In this document: positions 19,001 to 25,895 of the stretch, piece after piece
Numbering within the stretch: the stretch's first letter is position 1
Layout: each line of letters starts with the position of its first letter
The notes under the pieces: generated by a model
What the model was told of the DNA's origin: nothing
The model's database searches: none
What the model saw: only the letters and a program-made list of their open reading frames with translations
Program-made: the position numbers and the translations under genes
From: Gemmatimonadota bacterium
Lineage (GTDB): Bacteria > Gemmatimonadota > Gemmatimonadetes > Palauibacterales > Palauibacteraceae
Reading direction: 5' to 3'
DNA: 64,000 bases
Assembly: GCA_029262175.1 (NCBI GenBank)
Contig: JAJCZV010000017.1
Coordinates: 1 to 64,000, forward strand

Positions 19001-19433
19001 ATCGGATCAACACATCTTTGCTCGTCACGCCGAGTTCGTTCGCGAGTTGGTTGAAAACGGCGGTAAGGCGGGTGTCGGCAGTCACGGGCAGCTTCAAGGA
19101 CTCGGGTATCATTGGGAACTTTGGAACATGGCGGCGGGCGGGCTCGGTCAGCACAACGCGCTCCGCGTCGCGACCATCTTCGGCGCGGAGGCGCTGGGTC
19201 TCGACCAAGACGTTGGTTCGATCGAACCGGGTAAACTCGCGGACCTCGTGATCTTGGAAGACAATCCGCTCGATGATCTCCGCAACACCAACACCGTCGA
19301 GCAGGTGATGCTCAATGGGCGGCTTTACGACGCGGACACGCTGAACCAGACCTATCCGCAGCAGACGCCGTTGGCGCCGCTCTGGTGGTGGGATGACGAG
19401 CCGACCGATGTGCCTGGCGTACGGACTCCGTAG
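16062..19433 (+). CDS. Secreted TolB-type beta-propeller/amidohydrolase fusion
   Basis: 1123 residues from ATG 16062 with ribosome site AGGAGA. A signal peptide (arginine-rich start, then ILALPFAALSLSASALS) leads into two sets of WD40/TolB-like repeats (about residues 50-620), recognisable by repeated SPDG motifs (VSPDGQTLAF, FSPDGDQLVF, LSPDGQWLVY, WSPDGLWIAY). A highly acidic linker (about 670-695, nearly all Glu and Asp) joins an amidohydrolase domain with DTHAHLRA (HxH), TKTIKMY (carbamylated-Lys position), GLEHSLP (His) and GSHGQLQG near the C-terminus, where most relatives have a metal-binding Asp. Such propeller-amidohydrolases are usually periplasmic; substrates are generally unknown. 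It is co-directional with the oxidoreductase 8 bp downstream. Confidence 0.92.
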   Translation: MDRWSMDRRVRSRWILALPFAALSLSASALSGQDATEGQEEDKPEDKDLPLEVDRLVPIDLTEGSWISLDVSPDGQTLAFDYLGDLFTLPIAGGTATQITSGMAFDAQPRFSPDGDQLVFISDMDGGQNVWIMSLDGSDTTQISKGAANRAESPEWVPDGDYVVASMGNFRGGALPKVKLFHVDGGSGVQLVSEPDNLKMVGPAVSPDGRMVWYARRTGDWDYNAQFPQYQLEAYDRETGERYPKTSRYGSGIRPTLSPDGQWLVYGTRHEDYTGLLIRDLNTSEERWLAYPVQRDDQESRATLDVLPGMSFTPDSRYLVASYGGKIWKIPTAGGDAEEIPFRVQFDLALGPRVDFDYPIEDTPTFTVRQIRDAVPSPDGRRLAFTAMDRLWVSDTDGANPERLTDGDVSEHFPAWSPDGLWIAYATWDGTEGHLYKTRSDGNGDPARLTTESRAYFSPAWGSDDRIVAVRGFVRAYETQGEGGSPGTEMVWVSTNPNSESGAAATLIAPTDGRSGPHFVEGSDRIHLFRRPDILVSIRWDGTDEKEHVKVRGPTLTGAQSGLTPTTIRMAPRGDQALVELQRQVYTVTVPQVGATPTINLSNPDNASFPARQLTDIGGEFPVWGADGRTVHWSLGNAFFAYDLDAAQVYDDSVAAAERAEVNEDEEEGEEEGEESEDTEDDEEESGYRASEVRVRIEAPRDTPVGVSVLRGARAITMNGDEVIERADVVIRNNRIEAVGAQGSVAVPSDATVIDVSGRTIVPGFIDTHAHLRARDGLHRRDVWPYLANLAYGVTTTRDPQTGNTEVLSYADMVRTGQVLGPRIYSTGPGVFWQDGIDTAEEAKDVLSRYSDYFDTKTIKMYVAAARKGRQHIIMAARELELMPTTEGSLNIRQNLTETIDGYPGLEHSLPIYPVFDDYVKLFAETGRVYTPTLLVSYGGPWAENYYYSRENPHDDMKLRRFIPHDEVDARTLRRAQWFRSDQHIFARHAEFVRELVENGGKAGVGSHGQLQGLGYHWELWNMAAGGLGQHNALRVATIFGAEALGLDQDVGSIEPGKLADLVILEDNPLDDLRNTNTVEQVMLNGRLYDADTLNQTYPQQTPLAPLWWWDDEPTDVPGVRTP

Positions 19434-19441
19434 GCACCGAC

Positions 19442-20629
19442 ATGACGGAACACTTCGACGTGGTGATTGTCGGTGCGGGCGTCGTCGGCGCCTCCACCGC
19501 CTTTCACCTGGCACAGCGCGGGGACGTTTCTGTCGCCGTGCTCGACCGCGGCGAACCCTGCAGCGGCGGGACGGCGAAGTCCTGCGCGATCATACGAAGC
19601 CACTACTCCGTACCCAGCAACATCGATCTCGCACTCCGGAGTCTCGCGATGTTCCGCGACTTCAAGGGCGCGTTGGGGGACGAGCGCGCCGACTGCGGAT
19701 TCGTCAACTCTGGCTACATGATCGTTGCCGGCCCAGGGAGTGTCGCCGACGCGCTTTCCACGAACCTGGCGCTGCAGGCAGCCGAAGGGGCGGCGACCTA
19801 CCCCGTTGCCCTGGATGACGCTCGCGCGCTCCACCCGCTGCTCGAACTGGATGACGTCGTGACCGTCGGTTACGAACCCGAATCCGGGTATGCCGATCCC
19901 ATCGCGACGACGCAGTCGTTTTTTCGTGCGGCAGCGAACAAAGGGGTCGTGGTCCGACCCCACACCGAGGCGCTTCGCCTAATGATCGACGGTCCTCGCG
20001 TCGTTGGCGTCGAAACGTCGGCGGGAATCATCCACGCCGGCCAGGTCCTCAGCGCGGTGGGACCGTGGTCATCGAACCTCCTCGGCGGCATCGGCTTCGA
20101 TCTGCACTTGGAAGTCTCTGAGCATCTCGTTTTGACCTTCAGAGGAGAGGCGCCGTATTCCGCCGAGTACCCGATCGTGAAAGACCTGACGACCGACAAC
20201 AAGATGTACTTCAGACCGGCGGCCGACGGGGTGATCCTTGCGGGCACCGGAGACCATGGCGAACCGGTGGAAGACGCCGACGGGCTGAGCGAGGATGTCT
20301 CCCCCGCCCTTCTCGAGACACAGCGCGTTCAGATCGCGCATCGCGTGCGGGGCTTTGCTGCCGCCGAACTCGTCGGATCGTGGACGGGCCCCTACGACGT
20401 CACACCGGATTGGAACCCGGTGCTGGGTCCCGCTCCTGGGGTCGAAGGTCTTCAGTTGGCCTACGGCTTTTCGGGTCACGGCTTCAAGCTCGCCCCGGCG
20501 CTGGGCGGATGCTTGGCCCAGTCGATTCTCGGCGAATCTACGGATGTCGACCTGGCGCCATACGGAATCGAACGTTTCGCCAGCGGGGCGCTTCTCACGG
20601 GTGCGTACGGGATCGGTTCAATCTCGTAG
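19442..20629 (+). CDS. FAD-dependent oxidoreductase (DAO/sarcosine oxidase beta-like)
   Basis: 395 residues. N-terminal Rossmann dinucleotide motif VVIVGAGVVGASTAFHLA, a GTAKSCAIIRSHY segment typical of flavin attachment in sarcosine/dimethylglycine oxidases, and the C-terminal FAD motif QLAYGFSGHGFKLAPALGG. It probably oxidises an N-methyl or alpha-amino acid, using FAD, in the cytosol. The spacing of 8 bp from the amidohydrolase suggests co-transcription, so the pair could hydrolyse and then oxidise a secondary amine, which is inference. Confidence 0.9.
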   Translation: MTEHFDVVIVGAGVVGASTAFHLAQRGDVSVAVLDRGEPCSGGTAKSCAIIRSHYSVPSNIDLALRSLAMFRDFKGALGDERADCGFVNSGYMIVAGPGSVADALSTNLALQAAEGAATYPVALDDARALHPLLELDDVVTVGYEPESGYADPIATTQSFFRAAANKGVVVRPHTEALRLMIDGPRVVGVETSAGIIHAGQVLSAVGPWSSNLLGGIGFDLHLEVSEHLVLTFRGEAPYSAEYPIVKDLTTDNKMYFRPAADGVILAGTGDHGEPVEDADGLSEDVSPALLETQRVQIAHRVRGFAAAELVGSWTGPYDVTPDWNPVLGPAPGVEGLQLAYGFSGHGFKLAPALGGCLAQSILGESTDVDLAPYGIERFASGALLTGAYGIGSIS

Positions 20630-20763
20630 CGACAGCCTAGACCTTACCGTGGTTTGGTCGCGGGGAACGGCATGTCGTGAGTTTGCACTATGGTGTGGGA
20701 CAAATGTTACAAAGCTGCGGCAGGGATGCGCGACGAGGATGGTCAGGGACCTAGCAAGACGAA

Positions 20764-20794
20764 CGGGCGGGGGGTCGCACGCCGACCCCGCCCG
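20764..20794 (-). terminator. GC-rich hairpin between convergent genes, candidate terminator of lasso operon
   Basis: CGGGC...GGTC pairs with GACCCCGCCCG (11 bp, with two bulged G) around a 7-base loop. It lies about 35 nt beyond the stop of the lasso precursor gene and about 135 nt beyond the stop of the plus-strand oxidoreductase. There is no clear T-run on either side, so it may act as an RNA stabiliser or a Rho-assisted terminator for either transcript. Confidence 0.5.
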
Positions 20795-20827
20795 ATTCGC
20801 CGGGGCGTTGGAGCCCGGCAGACGAAC

Positions 20828-20962
20828 CTAGGAGCGGTTCTCGCTGTTGTCGTCCGGAAGGTCCAACTGGCCACCAATTCCGGCGTCGCCATCCGCAGCG
20901 AGACCGACCAACGTAAGGTCCCGAAGCGTACCGAATTCCACCAACTCAGGTTTGACGTACAT
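20828..20962 (-). CDS. Lasso peptide precursor (44 residues)
   Basis: ATG at 20960-20962, TAG at 20828-20830; GAGGAG ribosome site 10 nt upstream. The leader shows the canonical lasso recognition pattern Y2-x2-P5-x-L7-x3-G11-x5-T17 (residues 1-18 read MYVKPELVEFGTLRDLTL). By the usual Thr(-2) rule the core would begin at V19, with D26 at ring position 8 (an 8-membered macrolactam). An alternative is G20 with D26 at position 7. The remainder is Gly-rich and then very acidic (LDLPDDNSEN) and ends R43-S44. A C-terminal serine is the residue phosphorylated by the HPr-kinase homologue in paeninodin-type clusters, and such a kinase is encoded 5 kb upstream on the same strand. Start of the core is not certain; precursor identity is well supported by motif and context. 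Confidence 0.87.
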   Translation of the reverse strand: MYVKPELVEFGTLRDLTLVGLAADGDAGIGGQLDLPDDNSENRS

Positions 20963-21091
20963 TCGTGCTGTTCTCCTCAAAGCGATCGACTGTCAACGGT
21001 TCCCCGTCGCGCGTTTCACTAACGCGAATCCCAGGGAAATCCAACCCATCAAGCCAGCTGAATTGCCCCGATGCCCTCGGATAAGCAAAGG
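20963..21091 (-). promoter_or_regulatory. Leader region of the lasso precursor gene
   Basis: 129 bp between the cyclase stop (TAA) and the precursor ATG, the only sizeable gap in an otherwise overlapping operon. It contains the GAGGAG ribosome site and a TTGACA at about 20986-20991 that is too close to the ATG to work as a normal -35 element. A gap here would allow a separate promoter or RNA processing to give precursor transcript in excess over enzymes, but I cannot identify a convincing -10. Confidence 0.35.
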
Positions 21092-22996
21092 TTATGCCCG
21101 CGCGCGAAGCCACAGTTCCGCCTGTAAGGCGTGGAAGAGCGCGATACGCCTAAACTCGCCCCCCTCAACGAGATACGAGGATAGCGAGTCTTTCAATTGC
21201 CCCGGTTGGACGATGCCCAACTCGGCGAGTCGAAGGGGTGTAGCGAGGAGTTCAGCAAACAGCCTCGGATAGCTCTCTCGCATCGATCGCCTGGAGTACG
21301 ACACGGTGATCCCGGTGCGACGGTCGCGGGGCGCGAGTACGTCGTCGGGGATGAGGCTGCTCATCGCGTGTCGCAGCAGAAACTTGTCGTGCGCGAGTCG
21401 GTTGCGCTCCCGCCGCGGGCGGCCCAAGGCGAACTCTACGATGCGTCGGTCCATCAGTGGCGCCCGGGCATCGATCCCCGCCTCGAGAAAGCGCTGTTGT
21501 CGGACGCCTAGCACGTAGCCCGGCATCGGCGAGGTCACCAACCAGTGGAGTTCGGTCTGCTCGCGATTCCGGCGGCCCCGTTGGGGCAACACCGATCGCT
21601 GTCGGTCGATCAAGTCGGTGCCCTCGAGAAAGTCCGGGCGGATCCACTCCGGGATGGGAAACTCGAGATAGTGTTTGTCCCAGCCGCCGCCCTTGAACTG
21701 GAGACGGTTCAGGAGTCGAAGGCACGGCATCGGAAGAAGCGGTTGTACCGTCATCTCGAATAGGTATCGCCGACCGCGGGCGCGCTTGGCTTCGAGTTCG
21801 CGACGCAGTTCGCGCAGCCGGCCGCGACGCAACAGATCCGAAAGAAAGATGTCGCTCACTCGGAAGAGCTGATCTCCCCCATTCCCATCCAGGGCGATCC
21901 GGGAACCGGCGGCGCGCGTCTCCCGCGCGAGCGTAGCGTTCCAGTTCTCGTACGGCGTCGTCAAAGGCTCGTTCCGAGATCGCGCCCGCTCCGCGTCTCT
22001 GTCGAAGAGCGGGATGTCGGCGATATCGACCCATCGAACCTCATCATCCCACCGCGCGGCGACCGCCTGGATAAAGTCGTCTTCTCGTCCGAGATCGCCC
22101 TCCGGATAACTGATGGAGATCGGGCGGAGGCTTCGGCCCTCGGAGTCGGCCGAAAGCGCGTGTTTGCCGGCGCCATAGACGGCGGTCGAGTCGCGGCCCC
22201 CGCTCATCCAAACGGCGGTCGCGCCGCTGGGCGCCATCCGTTCCGTGACCGAGCGGCCAAGGAGTTCGCGCAGGTGAAGGGCCGCTGCCTCGAAATCGCT
22301 GGATCGATCCGCGCCCACTGGAGGCGGGCTCCAGAACCGGCGCGTTGAAAGACCGGCGGTGCCCCAGGTCACGGCCGTCGCCATGGGTACGACGTGGATG
22401 GCCTGGTACGCCGTATCGGCGCCGTACGACCAAATCAGCCCGGCCGCTGCGGCCCCGATCGCCGACAAATTGAAATCCCCTGGACAGGCTGGATGGGCCA
22501 GCACGGCCGAGACCGTGGATGCGACGACGAAGGTCTCCCCCAGCTCGGCGTAGAAGAGGGGGCGCCGCCCAGCAAAGTCCCGCGCACACAGCACCGTGCG
22601 ATTCCGCCGGTCATAGAGCACAAAGGAAAAGTCACCCTCGAGCGGCTCGACGCAGGCGGTGCCCCAAGTCCGATAGGCGGCGAGGATGTGGTGCGCCGGC
22701 GTATTCGCGTCGACGCGCCCGCCCGCCGCCGCGATGCGTTGGCTCAACTCCGTCCGGTAGTAGAGACACGCGTCGGCGGCCACGACCACTTCCCCGTCGT
22801 CAACGAGCAGGACGTCGCCGCTGTGCTCAGGCGTCCTCTCCCAGTCATGGCGCGAGACGGCGAGGGCGGCCCCTTCTTCTCGCATCACATCGAGCTCTGA
22901 AGAACCGCGACTGGGCTGGCGGGCCATCAGCGAAGCGATGAGCGCCGGATCCACTTTACTGCCCGAGGCGTGAAACACTCCGACCAAGCCGCTCAT
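21092..22996 (-). CDS. Lasso cyclase (asparagine-synthetase homologue)
   Basis: 634 residues from ATG 22996, overlapping the nucleotidyltransferase stop (ATGA). N-terminal Ntn-glutaminase-like domain (about 1-200) and C-terminal synthetase domain with PP-loop SGGRDST at 265-271 and LDGNGGDQLF further on. The residue after Met is Ser, not the catalytic Cys of glutamine-dependent asparagine synthetase (MSGLVG), so it should not hydrolyse glutamine. This fits a lasso cyclase, which adenylates the ring Asp/Glu side chain and lets the core N-terminus attack. It has six partner genes upstream and the precursor gene 130 bp downstream. Assignment is strong from context; by sequence alone it would be asparagine-synthetase-like. 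Confidence 0.92.
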   Translation of the reverse strand: MSGLVGVFHASGSKVDPALIASLMARQPSRGSSELDVMREEGAALAVSRHDWERTPEHSGDVLLVDDGEVVVAADACLYYRTELSQRIAAAGGRVDANTPAHHILAAYRTWGTACVEPLEGDFSFVLYDRRNRTVLCARDFAGRRPLFYAELGETFVVASTVSAVLAHPACPGDFNLSAIGAAAAGLIWSYGADTAYQAIHVVPMATAVTWGTAGLSTRRFWSPPPVGADRSSDFEAAALHLRELLGRSVTERMAPSGATAVWMSGGRDSTAVYGAGKHALSADSEGRSLRPISISYPEGDLGREDDFIQAVAARWDDEVRWVDIADIPLFDRDAERARSRNEPLTTPYENWNATLARETRAAGSRIALDGNGGDQLFRVSDIFLSDLLRRGRLRELRRELEAKRARGRRYLFEMTVQPLLPMPCLRLLNRLQFKGGGWDKHYLEFPIPEWIRPDFLEGTDLIDRQRSVLPQRGRRNREQTELHWLVTSPMPGYVLGVRQQRFLEAGIDARAPLMDRRIVEFALGRPRRERNRLAHDKFLLRHAMSSLIPDDVLAPRDRRTGITVSYSRRSMRESYPRLFAELLATPLRLAELGIVQPGQLKDSLSSYLVEGGEFRRIALFHALQAELWLRARA

Positions 22997-24072
22997 GAAA
23001 AGATCTCGCCCTCCGTCCACGGACGAATCGCGCCGTGACCGCTCGCGCGCGGGCGGATGCCCAGGGACCACCACATTCGGCCGACCCGTACGGAGCGAAA
23101 CGCGCGGTTCACGCCGGCGGCGGCGTAAACCCCGTGCAATCGGTCAAGCAGAGGGCCTGGAAGGCTTGGCTCGAGCGCGCTGGACAGCCCGTCTGAAACC
23201 GCTGCGCCCCCGAGCGAACTGGCTAAGCGGAGCGTCCAGTAGCACACCGTCGTGGCGCCGGCGGATCGCGCCAATTCCACGAACGTCTCGTCGTCTGGCG
23301 GCTTCGCTTGAAGAAGGGTGGAAACATCTCTCACCGCTCGTCCGAGGCCGCGACGCAGCTGATTGGACCAGCCGAAGTGAAGACACAGATGAAGAAGAAG
23401 CCACCGCGACGACGGGACCCAGGCGGTGGCGGACCCGACGGCGAGCGAGGAGGCTTCCGACCAGAGGGCGTCCTCATCGAGATCGAAGGGCGCTCGCGGG
23501 GGCACCAGCGCGTGGTGCAGTTCCACAACGGACCCGGCGCGCACCGGATCGACCAACGGAGGCAGATGGTGATGCCCGCCATAGTCCGCTCGCCCCTCCT
23601 CGAGTTCGAGCGACCACCCTGCGTCGCGAAGAGCCTGCCACCCGCGCTCTACTTCCGTCTTCCGCAGCAGCAAATCCAGATCGCCCATCGGGCGGAGCGA
23701 AAATGACGGATAGATCGCCTTCCCCAGCGCAGCGCCCTTCAACAAGATCGTCGGACACCCTGCACTCTCCAGCGTTGCAAGCGCGTCGATCAACGTCGCC
23801 TCGCGCGTTGCCGTCGTGAACTCGGTCGCCGCCGCCAGCCCACGCAGCGCATCGGCTTGTGGCACCGGGATCCGATCGACGACGTCCGCGAGACCGTGCC
23901 AGAACACGGGGAGCATCTTTTCTCTCGCGCCGAGCCTGATGACCGCCTGCCAGTCCACCCCCTCGTCGATCAACCCCCTCAGCTTCGCGGGGCGGTCTTC
24001 GGCGGCCCCCAGGTCCGTCCGCGTCGCTGCAAAGAGAAGGCGTGCCTCTGGGCTCAACAGGGGGGGTGCCAT
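22993..24072 (-). CDS. Nucleotidyltransferase-family protein of lasso cluster
   Basis: 359 residues, nucleotidyltransferase family of the NTP_transf_5 type: LLKGAALGKA at about 110-119 followed by LRPMGDLDLLL at 126-136, where the two Asp are the metal-binding pair. The C-terminal half is helical and Trp/Leu-rich. Homologues occur with kinase genes in paeninodin-like lasso clusters, where they may add a nucleotide or sugar-like group to the phosphorylated tail. It precedes the cyclase gene and overlaps it by 4 nt. Its exact reaction is not established. Confidence 0.85.
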   Translation of the reverse strand: MAPPLLSPEARLLFAATRTDLGAAEDRPAKLRGLIDEGVDWQAVIRLGAREKMLPVFWHGLADVVDRIPVPQADALRGLAAATEFTTATREATLIDALATLESAGCPTILLKGAALGKAIYPSFSLRPMGDLDLLLRKTEVERGWQALRDAGWSLELEEGRADYGGHHHLPPLVDPVRAGSVVELHHALVPPRAPFDLDEDALWSEASSLAVGSATAWVPSSRWLLLHLCLHFGWSNQLRRGLGRAVRDVSTLLQAKPPDDETFVELARSAGATTVCYWTLRLASSLGGAAVSDGLSSALEPSLPGPLLDRLHGVYAAAGVNRAFRSVRVGRMWWSLGIRPRASGHGAIRPWTEGEIFS

Positions 24073-24075
24073 GGG

Positions 24076-24876
24076 CTAGTACTGGGCGAGCGTGCCGTTC
24101 CGTCTGGCATACGCCAGCGAAACACGAAACACGATCAGTCCGAGCGCCATGGTCACAACCGTGATCGCCGACAGGATGATGAGATCGCCGGAGACGTCGC
24201 CGAGGCCGGCGCCCTGGAGCAGCGCGCGCCGAAGCGCGCGGAGTCCGTACGTCATCGGTAGCAGATCGGCGAGCCCGGCAAGACTCGAAGGGATGACGCT
24301 GGTCGGATAGTACACGCCCCCGAACAGAGTCGTGCTCAGCACGAACAATCGTGGGATCGGTTCCGCGGTTCGGAAGGCAAACACCATGGCGGCGCCCATG
24401 AGAGCGAGTGGCACGTGTGCCACCAAGGTGAGCGCGAGTACCAAAAGGGCCGGGATCACACCTTCACCGATCAAGGTCATCCCCAGCCCCCAGCCGAGGA
24501 CGAGCGAGATCACCGCCCGCAACGCCGCCCAACCAAATCGGAACGTCATGAGTCCTGCGAGGAGCCGCCACATAGGAACCGGTGTCGAGAGAAGGGCTTC
24601 CAACGTGCCCGTCCGGATACCGGCGCCCAGGACCGCTGGCAGACCGGAGATGAGAACTGAAACAAGGGACAGCGTGGCCAGGCCGACGAGCAGGAATCCG
24701 AAGGCTTCTCCACCCTCGTTCTGAATGACCCCGCCCATGATCGGTTGCACGGCGCCCGCGACGAAGTAGAGCGGAATCACCATAACGACCAGACTCGCGA
24801 TCGACATCAACGTCTGAAAACGATAGCTGAGCTTGACGAGCCAATCCACGCGGGCCAGCGCCAGGATCGCCCTCAT
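24076..24876 (-). CDS. ABC-2 exporter permease of lasso cluster
   Basis: 266 residues with about six transmembrane segments and the ABC-2 loop RTGTLEALLSTPVPMWRLL. The ATG overlaps the ATPase stop (ATGA). Together with that ATPase it should form the export pump for the mature lasso peptide, giving release and self-immunity. Unlike the single-chain McjD-type exporter of microcin J25 (fused permease and ATPase), the export function is split into two genes here. Confidence 0.88.
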   Translation of the reverse strand: MRAILALARVDWLVKLSYRFQTLMSIASLVVMVIPLYFVAGAVQPIMGGVIQNEGGEAFGFLLVGLATLSLVSVLISGLPAVLGAGIRTGTLEALLSTPVPMWRLLAGLMTFRFGWAALRAVISLVLGWGLGMTLIGEGVIPALLVLALTLVAHVPLALMGAAMVFAFRTAEPIPRLFVLSTTLFGGVYYPTSVIPSSLAGLADLLPMTYGLRALRRALLQGAGLGDVSGDLIILSAITVVTMALGLIVFRVSLAYARRNGTLAQY

Positions 24877-25895
24877 GAAGGTTCCTGCCGGACGACGCGG
24901 TCGATGAGGTCGGCGAGCGGAAGTGCCGCGCGGGTCAGCTCGGCCACGCGCACACCGGACTTGAACAGCTGGTCGCTGAGCGTCGCGGCGTCGGCCATGT
25001 CCCCTGAAAAGGCGCTGGTCAAAGCGGTCCAGCCCGCTTCATCCGTTGGGGTCACCACGATGCGTTGCCCGCCGGCCGCGGCCATGACGCGGGACGCGGA
25101 CTCCGTGTCCGAATCGGGCACGACGACGCGCAGTCGATCCGAGCCGACCTGCCGCGCGAGTTCGGCGGCGGTGCCTTGAGCCACTAGTCGCCCCTCGTTC
25201 AGAACCGCGAGCCGGTCGCAAAGCTCGAAGGCCTCTTCAGAGTTGTGGGTCGCCAGGAGCACCGCGCACCCCTGCCGCGCGATGATCTCCTCTCGAAGAA
25301 ACTGGCGAAAATCGCGCGACTTGATCGGATCGAGACTTCGGGTCGGCTCGTCGAGCAACAACACTTTTGGACGAGATAACAGAGCGCGAGCGATGAGAAG
25401 ACGCTGCTTCATCCCCGACGAGTACGTGCCCACCATCTTCTCGCGGGCTTGCTTTAACCCCACGGTTGAGAGCAGTCGCTCGGTTTCGTCGCGCACACGG
25501 TCCCGGGTGAGCCCGTACAGCGCCCCGTACAGCGCAAGATTCTGTCGGCCGCTGAGTCGCCAATTGAGGCTTCGCTCATCGGCGATGACCGGCGTCAGTG
25601 CGCGACGCACCGCGCGCGGACGGGCCACCACGTCGTGACCGTCGACGGTGGCGCGACCCGCGTCCGGCAGAATCAAGGTCGAAAGGACCTTGAATAGAGT
25701 GGTCTTTCCCGCGCCGTTGGGTCCGAGGAGTCCGAAGCACTCGTCGGCTCGCACCTCGAAACGGACTCCGTCCAACACCTGGTGGACGCCGTAATTCCGC
25801 TTCAACGGGCGTCGAAGAAGCTCCTTGGTGGTCGCGCGATTGGGAAAACGTTTGCCCAGTCCGTCGACGACGACGATTGGCGCGGCGGCGTTCAC
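24873..25895 (-). CDS. ABC exporter ATP-binding protein of lasso cluster
   Basis: 340 residues from GTG 25895, which overlaps the kinase stop (GTGA). Walker A LLGPNGAGKTT, signature YSSGMKQRL, Walker B VLLLDEPTRSLD, switch LLATHN. It resembles NatA/antibiotic-exporter ATPases with a C-terminal extension of about 90 residues that lacks a recognised motif. A longer frame beginning at 25931 has no ribosome site. It energises export with the permease that follows. Confidence 0.9.
   Translation of the reverse strand: MNAAAPIVVVDGLGKRFPNRATTKELLRRPLKRNYGVHQVLDGVRFEVRADECFGLLGPNGAGKTTLFKVLSTLILPDAGRATVDGHDVVARPRAVRRALTPVIADERSLNWRLSGRQNLALYGALYGLTRDRVRDETERLLSTVGLKQAREKMVGTYSSGMKQRLLIARALLSRPKVLLLDEPTRSLDPIKSRDFRQFLREEIIARQGCAVLLATHNSEEAFELCDRLAVLNEGRLVAQGTAAELARQVGSDRLRVVVPDSDTESASRVMAAAGGQRIVVTPTDEAGWTALTSAFSGDMADAATLSDQLFKSGVRVAELTRAALPLADLIDRVVRQEPS

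Noticed and set aside
18189..19514. Minus-strand open frame of 441 codons
   Set aside because: Antisense to the amidohydrolase domain; no recognisable motifs.
20986..20991. TTGACA before the lasso precursor as a -35 box
   Set aside because: Only about 24 nt from the ATG, so the -10 would fall on the ribosome site and no -10 match is present.
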